Positions 43,617 through 52,728 of a stretch of DNA of 64,000 bases are shown here, piece after piece. Positions within the stretch are counted from its first letter, which is position 1. Each line of letters begins with the position of its first letter. The translations under genes were made by a program, and so were the position numbers. Below the pieces are notes generated by a model. The model did not search any database, was not told where the DNA came from, and was given only the letters and a program-made list of their open reading frames with translations. Source of the stretch: Roseomonas sp. (GTDB lineage Bacteria; Pseudomonadota; Alphaproteobacteria; Acetobacterales; Acetobacteraceae); contig JADCER010000012.1 of assembly GCA_020249925.1 (NCBI GenBank), forward strand, positions 372,001-436,000, written 5' to 3'.

Positions 43617-45439
43617 TGTGCGGCATTGTCGGAGTGGTTGGGCAACAAGCGGCGGCGCCCCGGCTTTTGGAAGCGCTGCGCCGGCTTGAATATCGCGGCT
43701 ATGACAGTGCCGGTATCGCAACCCTGATTGACGGCCAGATTGATCGCCGGCGGGCGGAAGGCAAGCTTGGCAACCTTGCCGCCGTTTTGGAAGCAAGCCC
43801 GCTGGCTGGCAGCACTGGCATTGGCCATACGCGCTGGGCGACGCATGGCGCGCCCACCACGCGCAATGCGCATCCGCATGGCACGGCGCGCGTGGTGGTG
43901 GTGCATAATGGCATTATCGAAAACCACGCTGAATTGCGCGCGGAATTGGAAGCGCGTGGTCATGTTTTCCAGACCGAAACCGATACCGAAACCTTCGCGC
44001 TATTGGTGGATGATTTTCTGCAAGCCGGTCATGCGCCGGAAGCCGCTGCTGCCGCCGCGCTGAAGCGCGTGCATGGCGCCTTTGCGCTGGCGATGATTTT
44101 CGCGGGCCATCCGGATTTGCTGATTTGCGCCCGGCAGGGCGCGCCACTCGCCGTTGGTTTTGGTGAGGGGGAGATGTTTGTGGGTTCGGATGCTCTGGCC
44201 TTGGCGCCGCTGACGCGGCGCATCGCCTATCTGGAAGAAGGCGATTGGGCAGTGCTGGATCGCAACGGCGCGCGGTTTCATGACGCGACAGGCGCGGAAG
44301 TGAAGCGCGAGATCAAGCTCACCGCTGTTTCGGGCGCCACCACCGGCAAGGGCAATTATCGCCATTTCATGGAAAAGGAATTGCACGAACATCCGGTGGT
44401 GCTGGGTGATACGCTGACGCAATATCTGGACCCGGCGCAACGGCGCGTTGTTTTGCCGGCGTTGCCGTTCGATCCCGTGACCGTGCCGCGCCTGACCATG
44501 ACCGCTTGCGGCGGTGCCTATTTGGCAGGCTTGGTCGGGCGCTATTGGCTTGAGGAAGTGGCGCGCCTGCCGGTCGATGCCGATGTCGCCAGCGAATTTC
44601 GCTATCGTGATCCACCCTTGCCGGTAGGTGGTGCCGCCTTACTGATCAGCCAAAGTGGGGAAACGGCTGACACCATGGCGGCGTTGCGCTTATTGAAGGA
44701 ACGCGGCCAACGCATCCTGTCCATTGTGAATGTGCCGGAAAGCACCATGGCGCGCGAAAGCGATGCGGCGGTGCTGACCGTGGCGGGGCCGGAAATCGCG
44801 GTGGCTTCGACCAAGGCTTTCACGGCGCAGCTTGCGGTATTGGCCTGCCTGGCCATTGGGCTTGGCCGTGCCCGCGGCACCATCACCGCCGAACAGGAAG
44901 CCGAACTGACCGCGGCGCTGCTGGAAGTACCCTCCAACGCTGCGGCCGTTTTGGAACGAGATGGTGAAATTCGTGCCATGGCCGCGGAAGTTGCCAAGGC
45001 GCGGGATGTGCTTTTCCTTGGCCGTGGATCGCTTTACCCGATCGCCTTGGAAGGTGCGCTGAAGCTCAAGGAAATTTCCTATATCCATGCGGAAGGCTAT
45101 GCAGCGGGCGAAATGAAGCATGGCCCGATTGCGTTGATTGATCCCGCCGTGCCGGTGATTGCCCTTTGCCCCTCAGGCCCGTTGTTCGAGAAAACCGCGT
45201 CCAACCTTCAGGAATCTGCGGCGCGTGGTGGGCGTGTCATGGCTTTCACCGATGATCTGGGCGCGGAGAAACTGCGCGGTTTTGCCGAGCGGATTGTGGT
45301 GCTGCCGCGCGTGCCGGCCTTTGCCGCGCCCATTCTGCATGTGATTCCGGTGCAGTTTCTTGCCTATCATGTCGCGGTGCTGAAGGGCACGGATGTGGAC
45401 CAACCGCGCAACCTCGCGAAAAGCGTCACGGTCGAATAG
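43616..45439 (+). CDS. glmS: Glutamine-fructose-6-phosphate aminotransferase (GlmS)
   Basis: A protein of 607 residues. After Met removal Cys1 of MCGIVGVVG is the glutaminase nucleophile, and GHTRWATHGAPT is the class II amidotransferase signature. Two SIS sugar-isomerase domains follow (LLISQSGETADTMAAL and FLGRGSLYPIALEGALKLKEISY), and the C-terminus ends PRNLAKSVTVE as in all GlmS. It makes glucosamine-6-phosphate, the entry to the pathway that GlmU completes. No glmS ribozyme is present since glmU abuts it directly. Confidence 0.98.
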   Translation: MCGIVGVVGQQAAAPRLLEALRRLEYRGYDSAGIATLIDGQIDRRRAEGKLGNLAAVLEASPLAGSTGIGHTRWATHGAPTTRNAHPHGTARVVVVHNGIIENHAELRAELEARGHVFQTETDTETFALLVDDFLQAGHAPEAAAAAALKRVHGAFALAMIFAGHPDLLICARQGAPLAVGFGEGEMFVGSDALALAPLTRRIAYLEEGDWAVLDRNGARFHDATGAEVKREIKLTAVSGATTGKGNYRHFMEKELHEHPVVLGDTLTQYLDPAQRRVVLPALPFDPVTVPRLTMTACGGAYLAGLVGRYWLEEVARLPVDADVASEFRYRDPPLPVGGAALLISQSGETADTMAALRLLKERGQRILSIVNVPESTMARESDAAVLTVAGPEIAVASTKAFTAQLAVLACLAIGLGRARGTITAEQEAELTAALLEVPSNAAAVLERDGEIRAMAAEVAKARDVLFLGRGSLYPIALEGALKLKEISYIHAEGYAAGEMKHGPIALIDPAVPVIALCPSGPLFEKTASNLQESAARGGRVMAFTDDLGAEKLRGFAERIVVLPRVPAFAAPILHVIPVQFLAYHVAVLKGTDVDQPRNLAKSVTVE

Positions 45440-45448
45440 GGCTGTACT

Positions 45449-46396
45449 TTATTCCGGCTGCACCCCCAATTCGCGAAAGGCCCTGCCGGTTGCTTCATAT
45501 TCAGAAGCGAGCAGGCGCCCAAGGTCAGCGCGGCCGCGAAACTGCGGCACGGCGCCCCAGTTTTCCGCAAAGCGCTTGAACCCTTCCGTTTCCATCGCGC
45601 GGCGGCAGGCTTCCTGCAAACGGTCCAGGATCGGTTCCGGCGTGCCGCGTGTTGCCCAAAGCGCGGCATAGGAAGGCTGGAAGGCGTCAATCCCCTGTTC
45701 GCGCGCGGTCGGCACATCCGGAAAGGCCGGGTGGCGCCCTTCTGAGAATACGGCGATCAGCCGCGTCTGCCCCGCCCGCGCCATGGGCACGCCAGAGGCC
45801 ACAACAATCGCCGCGAAATCCAAGCGCCCAGCAATCACTTCGGTCAGTGACGCGCCATCACCGCGAAAGGGCACATGAGTCCATTGCCCGCCAGCGGCAA
45901 TCTGCACGCGATGCACGCCAAGAAAGGGCGCGGAATTCGGCCCGGGCGAGCCATAGCTCAGGGGCCGCTGCTTCGCCGCCGCCACCATATCGGGCAGCGT
46001 ACGCCAAGGGCTATCGGCCTTTACCATGATGCCAAGAATATTCTCGGTCACGTTGCAGACCGGCGCCACGGCATCCGGCCCAAGCCCAGTATTGCGCACC
46101 AGATGCGGCTGGAAAGCGAGCGGCACGAGCGGCGCATAGGCCAGCGTATGCCCATCCGGCGCTGCGGCCATCAAGGCGCGCATGCCGACAACGCCCGATG
46201 CACCGGATTGGCTGGTCACCACAAAATTCTGCCCGAAATCGCGTGTGAAGGCCTCCGCCAAGGCGCGCGCCGCGGCATCCGTGCTGCTGCCGGTCGCATA
46301 GGGGTTGATGATGGTGACGGGCCGATCCGGAAAAGCCTTGGCGGCGAAGGGGATCAGCAATAGGGCAAGGCATAACAGGCGCTTCATTCGTTTCAT
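45449..46396 (-). CDS. Bug/TctC-type tripartite tricarboxylate binding protein
   Basis: A protein of 315 residues with a signal peptide (KRLLCLALLLIPFAAKA|FP). FPDRPVTIINPYATGSSTDAAARALA and GASGVVGMRALMAAAPDGHTLAYAP are Bug-family signatures. These periplasmic proteins bind carboxylates, though many are orphans without TctAB, as here. The ATG overlaps the cyclase stop (ATGA at 46393-46396); a second ATG three codons in has a better-placed GAGGA. Association with two cyclase-family hydrolases and fumarylacetoacetase suggests an aromatic or organic acid ligand. Confidence 0.9.
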   Translation of the reverse strand: MKRMKRLLCLALLLIPFAAKAFPDRPVTIINPYATGSSTDAAARALAEAFTRDFGQNFVVTSQSGASGVVGMRALMAAAPDGHTLAYAPLVPLAFQPHLVRNTGLGPDAVAPVCNVTENILGIMVKADSPWRTLPDMVAAAKQRPLSYGSPGPNSAPFLGVHRVQIAAGGQWTHVPFRGDGASLTEVIAGRLDFAAIVVASGVPMARAGQTRLIAVFSEGRHPAFPDVPTAREQGIDAFQPSYAALWATRGTPEPILDRLQEACRRAMETEGFKRFAENWGAVPQFRGRADLGRLLASEYEATGRAFRELGVQPE

Positions 46397-47181
46397 TCCT
46401 CAATTATCGCAACCGCACGCGTCCAGCCGGCGGAACCGCGATGCACCTTCACGGGGAAGCAGGAAATCATGAAGCCATCCGGCGGCAGGCTTTCCAGATT
46501 CGTGAGTTTTTCCATGTGACAATAGCCAATCTCGCGCCCCGCGCGATGGCCTTCCCAGATCAGGGAGGCGTCTCCGGTTTCCTGCACCTTTTTCTTCGTC
46601 AGCGAAAACGGCGCATCCCAGGACCAGCCATCAATCCCGGTCACGCGCACGCCCTGTTCCAGCAGCCAAAGTGTCGCCGCCTTGCCAACCCCGCAGCCGC
46701 TATGGATGAAATCATCCTGCCCGTAACGGCTGGCCGCGCGGGTATTCACCACCACAATTTCCAAGGGCTTCAGTGTGTGGCCGATGCGCTTCAATTCCGC
46801 CTGCACATCGCCAGGTGTCGCGACATAGCCATCCGGAAAATGCCGGAAATCAAGCTTCACGCCAGGCTGAAAGCACCACTCAAGCGGCACCTCATCAATG
46901 CGCCAGGAAGGCTCGCCGCCCGGGACTGTTCTTTCATTCATGCGGCTGAAGAAGTGATAGGGCGAATCAAGATGTGTCCCACTATGCGTCGTGATGCGCA
47001 CAACTTCCCGCGCGGCGAATTGGCCTTCGGGCAATTGATCCACACTGATACCAAATTCCTGCGCGAGACGCGGCGCGGTCATGTGATGGTCGTGATACTC
47101 GATCTCGGGCAGCATATGCGGTGGGTCGGAAGCGATCCCGCCCTTGAGTGCGACCGAAATATCAATGAAGCGACGAGCCAT
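46393..47181 (-). CDS. Cyclase-family (kynurenine formamidase-like) hydrolase, copy A
   Basis: A protein of 262 residues from ATG 47181 (MARRFIDISVALKGG). The metal-binding motif HSGTHLDSPYHF defines the cyclase/KynB-like fold, and HSGCGVGKAATLWLLEQGVRV and GYCHMEKL are shared with copy B. Family members hydrolyse amides, lactones or cyclic imides using Zn or Mn. The usual reaction (formylkynurenine hydrolysis) is possible but not shown; no kynurenine genes are nearby. It is ten bases downstream of copy B. Confidence 0.88.
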   Translation of the reverse strand: MARRFIDISVALKGGIASDPPHMLPEIEYHDHHMTAPRLAQEFGISVDQLPEGQFAAREVVRITTHSGTHLDSPYHFFSRMNERTVPGGEPSWRIDEVPLEWCFQPGVKLDFRHFPDGYVATPGDVQAELKRIGHTLKPLEIVVVNTRAASRYGQDDFIHSGCGVGKAATLWLLEQGVRVTGIDGWSWDAPFSLTKKKVQETGDASLIWEGHRAGREIGYCHMEKLTNLESLPPDGFMISCFPVKVHRGSAGWTRAVAIIEE

Positions 47182-47191
47182 GGCTTCCCCC

Positions 47192-47980
47192 TTACTCTTC
47201 AAAAATCGCGACAGCGCGGGTCCAGCCCGCAGAGCCGCGATGCACCTTCACCGGCAAGCAGGAGATGGTGAAGCCGCTGGGCGGCAGCTTGTCCAGATTG
47301 GAGAGTTTCTCGATGTGGCAATAGCCGATCTCCCGCCCCGCGCGATGGCCTTCCCAGATCAGTGAAACATCGCCGGTGGCCGCAACCTTCTTCTTGGTGA
47401 GTGAAAACGGCGCATCCCAGGACCAGCCATCCGTGCCGGTCACGCGCACGCCCTGTTCCAGTAGCCAGAGTGTTGCTTCCTTGCCCATGCCGCAGCCGGA
47501 ATGGATGTAATCATCTTCCCCATAGCGCGCGCCGGCAGCGGTATTCACCACAACTATTTCAAGCGGCTTTAGCGTATGGCCGATGCGCTTCAATTCCGAC
47601 TGCACATCATTGGGTGTGGCGACATAGCCATGCTCAAAATGCCGGAAATCCAGCTTCACGCCTGGCTGCAAGCACCAATCCAAAGGCACTTCATCAATGC
47701 GCCAGGAAGGCTCGCCCCCCGGTACCAGCCTTTCATTCATGCGGCTGAAATAATGGTAGGGCGCATCAATATGCGTGCCGTTATGGGTGCTGATCTGCAC
47801 GCGCTCAATCGCCGCATATTCACCTTCCGGCAATTGATCCACGCTGATGCCGAAATCCTTCGCCATGGCGGGGGCGGTCATGTGGTGATCCAGATATTCT
47901 ATCTTCGGCAGCGCATGCGGCGGGTCACTGATGATGCCAGCCTTGAGTGCGACGGAAATATCAACGATGCGACGGGGCAT
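47192..47980 (-). CDS. Cyclase-family (kynurenine formamidase-like) hydrolase, copy B
   Basis: A protein of 262 residues from ATG 47980 (MPRRIVDISVALKAG); the longer reading to 48070 runs into the upstream gene. It is the same length as copy A and largely identical by eye, including HNGTHIDAPYHYF, GGEPSWRIDEVPL and GSAGWTRAVAI, with GAGGAACCCC-type spacing before the ATG. The differences cluster in surface segments such as residues 37-60. It sits between fumarylacetoacetase and copy A in one operon. Confidence 0.88.
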   Translation of the reverse strand: MPRRIVDISVALKAGIISDPPHALPKIEYLDHHMTAPAMAKDFGISVDQLPEGEYAAIERVQISTHNGTHIDAPYHYFSRMNERLVPGGEPSWRIDEVPLDWCLQPGVKLDFRHFEHGYVATPNDVQSELKRIGHTLKPLEIVVVNTAAGARYGEDDYIHSGCGMGKEATLWLLEQGVRVTGTDGWSWDAPFSLTKKKVAATGDVSLIWEGHRAGREIGYCHIEKLSNLDKLPPSGFTISCLPVKVHRGSAGWTRAVAIFEE

Positions 47981-48002
47981 GGGGTTCCTCCTTTTCTTGA
48001 AA

Positions 48003-49289
48003 TCAAGCAGGCCAGGCGATGGCGGGTGCGATGGCGCCACGGCATTCGCCAAAGCCAATGGAAACGGCACCGGGCGCTTCAGCGCGGGCGCGGAAAATCA
48101 CCTCATCACCATCCTGCAACCAGCGACGCGTTTCGCCATTGGGCAGGGTGATTGGGCCGGTAAGGCCAAGTTCGGCAAGGCACGCAGCGGCCGTTTCTTC
48201 CGGGCCGGAAACCGTGCCGCTGCCGAGCAAATCACCGGGCAGCAGATTGCAGCCATTGGTGCCGTGATGCGCCACCATTTGCGCTGCCGTCCAATACATG
48301 CGGGCGAACTCCGTATCGGTCAGCAGCGCGGGTGCAGCATTTGCCGCGCGCATCTTGGCCGTCACCAGCAGGGCTTGCATGCGAATGCCAAGCGCGCCCG
48401 CCGCGCGATTCCAGGCGCTATCCAGATAGGGCAAAGGCGGTGGTTCAATCGCCGGTGCCGCCTTTGTGAAGGGTTCCAGCGCCTCCGCAGTGATCACCCA
48501 GGGCGAGATGGAGGTTGAGACACTCTTCGCCAAAAACGGCCCAAGCGGCGGCATTTCCCAACGCTGGATATCGCGCGCGGACCAATCATTCAAAAGCCCG
48601 AAGCCGAAGATGCGGCTGGGCGCCTCCGCCATGGTCACGGGCGTACCAAGCGCGTTCTCCCCCGCGATCCAGATCGCCAATTCCAATTCGTAATCCATCG
48701 CTTCCGATGGGCCGAAGCGCACTTCGCCATCGCTCCGCGCCCATTGACCATGCGGGCGGATCACATCCTCGCCACTCACGCGGACAGAACTCGCGCGGGA
48801 ATGATAGGCAACCGGCAAATGGCGAAAGGCCTGGGGCAGAGGGTTTTTCGGGTCACGCCGCACGCCAAGCCGCGCGCAGTGATCATAGCTCGCCATGAAA
48901 TCTGAGAAATTCGCGACCGTTGCGGGCATGTGCATCTGGGCTTGCGCCATCGGCACCAGAATGCGCGCAGCCTGGGCTTCCGCGGGCGATCCCGCCGCCA
49001 GCAGTGTGGAAATTTGCGCGCGCAAGCCGGCCGATGCACGCCTGCCAAGTGCCATCAGCGCATTCAGGCTTGGTCCTGCGGCGACATCTGCAGCGGCGCC
49101 GGCAAGCAGGCCAGCGTTGATCGCCGCGCGCAGATCCAGAATCATCTCACCAATCGCAACCCCGCCGCGCGGCGCTTCCCCGGCGCGGCTGAAGACGCCG
49201 AAGGGCAGGTTCTGGATCGGGAAATCCTGCCCCGGCTGATTGGCAGAAGCGACCCAGCTTTTCAGGCCGGGGTCATGGGTGGCATCCAT
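48003..49289 (-). CDS. Fumarylacetoacetase
   Basis: A protein of 428 residues, the usual length. The N-terminal SH3-like domain starts with LPFGVFSRAG. The C-terminal catalytic domain contains MASYDHCARLGV (metal Asp and catalytic His), EAMDYELELAIWI, GFGLLNDWSARDIQRWE and LLGSGTVSGPEE. It cleaves fumarylacetoacetate to fumarate and acetoacetate, the last step of tyrosine/homogentisate breakdown. hmgA and maiA are not in the window. It is first in the minus-strand operon that continues with the two cyclases and the Bug protein. Confidence 0.93.
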   Translation of the reverse strand: MDATHDPGLKSWVASANQPGQDFPIQNLPFGVFSRAGEAPRGGVAIGEMILDLRAAINAGLLAGAAADVAAGPSLNALMALGRRASAGLRAQISTLLAAGSPAEAQAARILVPMAQAQMHMPATVANFSDFMASYDHCARLGVRRDPKNPLPQAFRHLPVAYHSRASSVRVSGEDVIRPHGQWARSDGEVRFGPSEAMDYELELAIWIAGENALGTPVTMAEAPSRIFGFGLLNDWSARDIQRWEMPPLGPFLAKSVSTSISPWVITAEALEPFTKAAPAIEPPPLPYLDSAWNRAAGALGIRMQALLVTAKMRAANAAPALLTDTEFARMYWTAAQMVAHHGTNGCNLLPGDLLGSGTVSGPEETAAACLAELGLTGPITLPNGETRRWLQDGDEVIFRARAEAPGAVSIGFGECRGAIAPAIAWPA

Positions 49290-49416
49290 TTGGGCGTTCC
49301 TAGGGTTTTATGGGCCGATCATGGCCTGCCGGGGCGCAAGCGCAAGCCCGCACGAGCAAGGCTTGGGAAAAGGCACCAATTCGGCCTATTCTGGGTGAAA
49401 GCCCAGGAGGACCCAG

Positions 49417-50895
49417 ATGCTCGACGCCACCACCAAGCTGCCCTTGAAGGACCCCGCCCTGTTCCGTCAGGCGAATTACATCGCCGGCGCCTGGGTGCAG
49501 GCCGATAGCGGCAAGACGATTGCCGTGCGCAACCCCGCGACTGGTGAGGTGATTGGCGAAGTGCCCGCCATGAGCCAGGCCGAGACGCGCCGCGCCATTG
49601 AAGCCGCCAATGCCGCCTGGCCGGCCTGGCGCGCGATGCTCGCGAAAGATCGCGCCGTGATCCTGCATAAGATCGCAGCCCTCATGCATGAAAACGCCGA
49701 TGACCTGGCCGCGATCATGACGGCGGAGCAGGGCAAGCCGCTCGCCGAAGCGAAGGGCGAAGTCGTTTATGCCGCATCCTTCATTGAATGGTTCGCCGAT
49801 GAAGGCCGCCGCGTGCAGGGCGAGACGATTCCGCAAAATGCCAAGGGCCGGCGCATTCTGGTGACCAAGGAACCGATTGGCGTTTTTGCCGCCATCACGC
49901 CGTGGAATTTCCCTGCTGCCATGATCACGCGCAAGGCCGGGCCGGGCTGGGCGGCGGGCTGCACCGGCGTGATTCGCCCCGCATCGCAAACGCCGTTTTC
50001 GGCACTGGCCTTGGCGGTGCTGGCGGAACGCGCCGGCATGCCTTCCGGCGTGTGCAATGTGATTACCGGGCCTTCGGGTGAGACGGGGAAGGAGCTGACG
50101 AGCAACCCGATCATCCGCAAGCTTTCCTTCACCGGATCGACGGAAGTTGGGCGCGTGCTGCTCGCGCAATGCGCGGCGACGGTGAAAAAGACCTCGATGG
50201 AATTGGGCGGCAATGCGCCCTTTATCGTGTTTGATGATGCGGATTTGGATGCGGCGGTGGCCGGCGCCATGGCGTCCAAATATCGCAATACCGGGCAGAC
50301 CTGCGTCTGCGCCAATCGGCTTTTGGTACAGGATGGCGTCTATGAAGCCTTTGCCGCCAAGCTGAAGACGGCTGTGGAAGGCTTGAAGGTCGGCAACGGC
50401 ATGGAACCTGGTGTGACGCAAGGCCCGCTGATCAATGCCGATGCGGTCGCCAAGGTGGAAGAACATATCGCCGATGCTTTGGCGCAGGGTGCGAGCGTGA
50501 TCACCGGCGGCAAGCGCCATGCGCGCGGCGGCAATTTCTTCGAACCCACCGTGCTGGCCAATGTGCCGCGCGGCGCCAAGATTTTCGGTGAGGAAACCTT
50601 CGGCCCGGTTGCACCGCTGTTTCGCTTCAAGACGGAAGAGGAAGCGATCAAGCTGGCGAATGATACGGAATTCGGCCTGGCAGCCTATTTCTACGCGCGC
50701 GATGTTGGGCGCATCTTCCGCGTGGCTGAGGCTTTGGAATACGGCATTATCGGCATCAATGAAGGCATCATTTCCACCGCCGAAGTGCCCTTTGGTGGCT
50801 TCAAGCAATCGGGCCTTGGGCGTGAAGGCAGCCATATGGGGATCGAGGAATATCTGGAAGTGAAATACCTCGCGCTTGGCGGCATCGGCACGTGA
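49417..50895 (+). CDS. gabD: NAD(P)-dependent succinate-semialdehyde dehydrogenase
   Basis: A protein of 492 residues, an aldehyde dehydrogenase of the GabD type. It has AAITPWNFPAAMITRK, SFTGSTEVGR, MELGGNAPFIVFDDADLD (general-base Glu) and NTGQTCVCANR (catalytic Cys). The coenzyme-site segment reads VIRPASQTP where most ALDHs have a Lys before PA. AGGAGG precedes the ATG. It oxidises succinate semialdehyde to succinate for the TCA cycle. The stop overlaps the MaoC-like gene (GTGA). Confidence 0.92.
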   Translation: MLDATTKLPLKDPALFRQANYIAGAWVQADSGKTIAVRNPATGEVIGEVPAMSQAETRRAIEAANAAWPAWRAMLAKDRAVILHKIAALMHENADDLAAIMTAEQGKPLAEAKGEVVYAASFIEWFADEGRRVQGETIPQNAKGRRILVTKEPIGVFAAITPWNFPAAMITRKAGPGWAAGCTGVIRPASQTPFSALALAVLAERAGMPSGVCNVITGPSGETGKELTSNPIIRKLSFTGSTEVGRVLLAQCAATVKKTSMELGGNAPFIVFDDADLDAAVAGAMASKYRNTGQTCVCANRLLVQDGVYEAFAAKLKTAVEGLKVGNGMEPGVTQGPLINADAVAKVEEHIADALAQGASVITGGKRHARGGNFFEPTVLANVPRGAKIFGEETFGPVAPLFRFKTEEEAIKLANDTEFGLAAYFYARDVGRIFRVAEALEYGIIGINEGIISTAEVPFGGFKQSGLGREGSHMGIEEYLEVKYLALGGIGT

Positions 50896-51344
50896 GCGCC
50901 GCGATTTATCTGGAAGATCTGTTTCCGGGCCGGCGTTCTGGCGCAGGCTCGGTGACGGTTGATGCCGAGGAAGTCAAGCGCTTCGCCGCACTTTATGATC
51001 CGCAGCCCTTCCATATGGACGAGGAAGCGGGTGCCGCGCATCCGCTTTTTGGGCGGCTGGCCGCGAGTGGTTGGCATACGGCGGGCATGACCATGCGCAT
51101 GGTGGTTGCCGCCATTGGTGGGATTTCCGGCGGCATTGTCGGTGGTGGCGGTGAGCTGCAATGGACCAAGCCGGTTTACCCAGGCGATACGCTGCGTGTG
51201 GAAATCGAGGTGCTGGAAGTCGCCCCTTCGCGGTCCCGGCCGGATCGCGGTAGCGCCTTGATGCGCAATACAACCTTCAACCAAAATGATGAGCCGGTGC
51301 AGATTTTCACCGTGCGGCTTGTTGTCCCTAAGCGTCCGGCCTGA
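50892..51344 (+). CDS. MaoC-like dehydratase
   Basis: A protein of 150 residues from the GTG in the gabD overlap. It has a hotdog fold with FAALYDPQPFHMDEEAG and FGRLAASGWHTAGMTMR, the R-hydratase motif with Asp and His. QWTKPVYPGDTLRVEIEVLE is the typical second half. It probably hydrates or dehydrates an enoyl-CoA-type substrate; which one is not evident. glutathione reductase follows after 22 bases. Confidence 0.87.
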   Translation: MSAAIYLEDLFPGRRSGAGSVTVDAEEVKRFAALYDPQPFHMDEEAGAAHPLFGRLAASGWHTAGMTMRMVVAAIGGISGGIVGGGGELQWTKPVYPGDTLRVEIEVLEVAPSRSRPDRGSALMRNTTFNQNDEPVQIFTVRLVVPKRPA

Positions 51345-51366
51345 CCGCGCCGATAGAGGTATTTCC

Positions 51367-52728
51367 ATGGCTTATGATTTTGATCTTTTCGTGATTGGTG
51401 GCGGGTCTGCCGGCGTGCGCTCCGCGCGCATCGCGGCTGGCCATGGCGCGCGGGTGGGTGTGGCGGAAGAACGCTTCTGGGGCGGCACTTGTGTGAATGT
51501 CGGCTGCGTGCCGAAGAAGATCATGGTGAATGCCGCCGAATATGGCGCCTGGGCGGAAGATGCCGCGGCCTTTGGCTGGTCCCTCGAAAATCACGGGCAT
51601 GATTGGGCGAAGCTTGCCGCCGCGCGCGATGCTGAGGTGGCGCGGCTTTCGGGCATCTATGGCCGCTTGCTGGGCAATGCCGGGGTCACGTCCTTCGATG
51701 CGCGGGCAACATTTCTGGATGCGCATACGCTTGATGTCGGCGGCAAGCGCGTAACGGCAGAGCGCATCATCATTGCGGTTGGTGGTGTGGCGACCCGGCT
51801 TGATATTTCAGGCGTCGAGCTTGGGCTGATTTCTGATGATCTCTTTACGCTGAAGGCCTTGCCCAAACGCGTCGCAGTGCTGGGCGCTGGCTATATCGCG
51901 GTGGAATTCGCCTGCATCCTGAAAGGGCTCGGGGCAGAGGTTGCGCTGGTGCATCGCGCCCCACTGCCGCTGCGTGGCTTTGATGAGGATATTCGCAGCG
52001 CCGCCGCTGAAGCCCTGATCGCGCAGGGCATAGCCTGCCATGCCGGCTTCAGCCCGGTCCGCATTGAAGCCCGCGATGCGGAACGTGTGCTGCATCTTTC
52101 CGATGGCTCGTCGCTTGTGGTTGATGCGGTGTTTTTCTGTACCGGCCGCAAACCCGCCACAGCCGGGCTTGGGCTCGACAAGGCCGGCGTGCGCCTGGGC
52201 GATAATGGCGTGATCGCGGTGGATGAGAATCACGCCACTAGCCAGCCGCATATCTACGCCATTGGCGATGTGCTGGACCGGGTGAACCTGACCCCCATGG
52301 CAACGGCGATTGGCCATGCCTTGGCCGATACGATTTTTGGCAATAACCCGCGCCGTGTCAGTTATGAAAACGTGCCCACCGCCGTCTTCATGAACCCGCC
52401 CATCGGCACGGTGGGCATCACGGAACAGGAAGCCGCCAAGCGCGGCCCTGCTGATATTTATGTCACGCGCTTCACGCCCATGCGCCACACCATCAGCAAG
52501 CGTGAAGGCCGCAAGACGCTGATGAAGATGGTGGTCTGCCAGCGTACGCAAAAAATCCTCGGCGCGCATATGATCGGCGAAGACGCCGGGGAGATGATGC
52601 AAGGAATCGGCATTGCCGTGGTCATGGGCGCCACAAAACAGGATTTTGATCGCACCATCGGCATTCATCCAACCGCGGCCGAGGAATTCGTCACACTGCG
52701 CACCCGTACCCGCGTGGTGGGCGCGTGA
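51367..52728 (+). CDS. gor: Glutathione-disulfide reductase
   Basis: A protein of 453 residues from ATG 51367 (MAYDFDLFVIGGGSAGVRS); a reading from 51286 would overlap the MaoC gene. The FAD motif GGGSAGVRSARIAA is followed by the redox disulfide GGTCVNVGCVPKK, the NADPH motif AVLGAGYIAVEFA, and the C-terminal catalytic HPTAAEEFVTLR. It keeps glutathione reduced, relevant for oxygen and light stress and for the glutathione-dependent formaldehyde route downstream. The stop overlaps the MFS gene. Confidence 0.93.
   Translation: MAYDFDLFVIGGGSAGVRSARIAAGHGARVGVAEERFWGGTCVNVGCVPKKIMVNAAEYGAWAEDAAAFGWSLENHGHDWAKLAAARDAEVARLSGIYGRLLGNAGVTSFDARATFLDAHTLDVGGKRVTAERIIIAVGGVATRLDISGVELGLISDDLFTLKALPKRVAVLGAGYIAVEFACILKGLGAEVALVHRAPLPLRGFDEDIRSAAAEALIAQGIACHAGFSPVRIEARDAERVLHLSDGSSLVVDAVFFCTGRKPATAGLGLDKAGVRLGDNGVIAVDENHATSQPHIYAIGDVLDRVNLTPMATAIGHALADTIFGNNPRRVSYENVPTAVFMNPPIGTVGITEQEAAKRGPADIYVTRFTPMRHTISKREGRKTLMKMVVCQRTQKILGAHMIGEDAGEMMQGIGIAVVMGATKQDFDRTIGIHPTAAEEFVTLRTRTRVVGA

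Noticed and set aside
49363-49392. TTGGGA-N18-TATTCT as a sigma-70 promoter for the gabD operon
   Set aside because: Spacing is acceptable but both boxes are degenerate, and such matches occur by chance; not firm enough to list.
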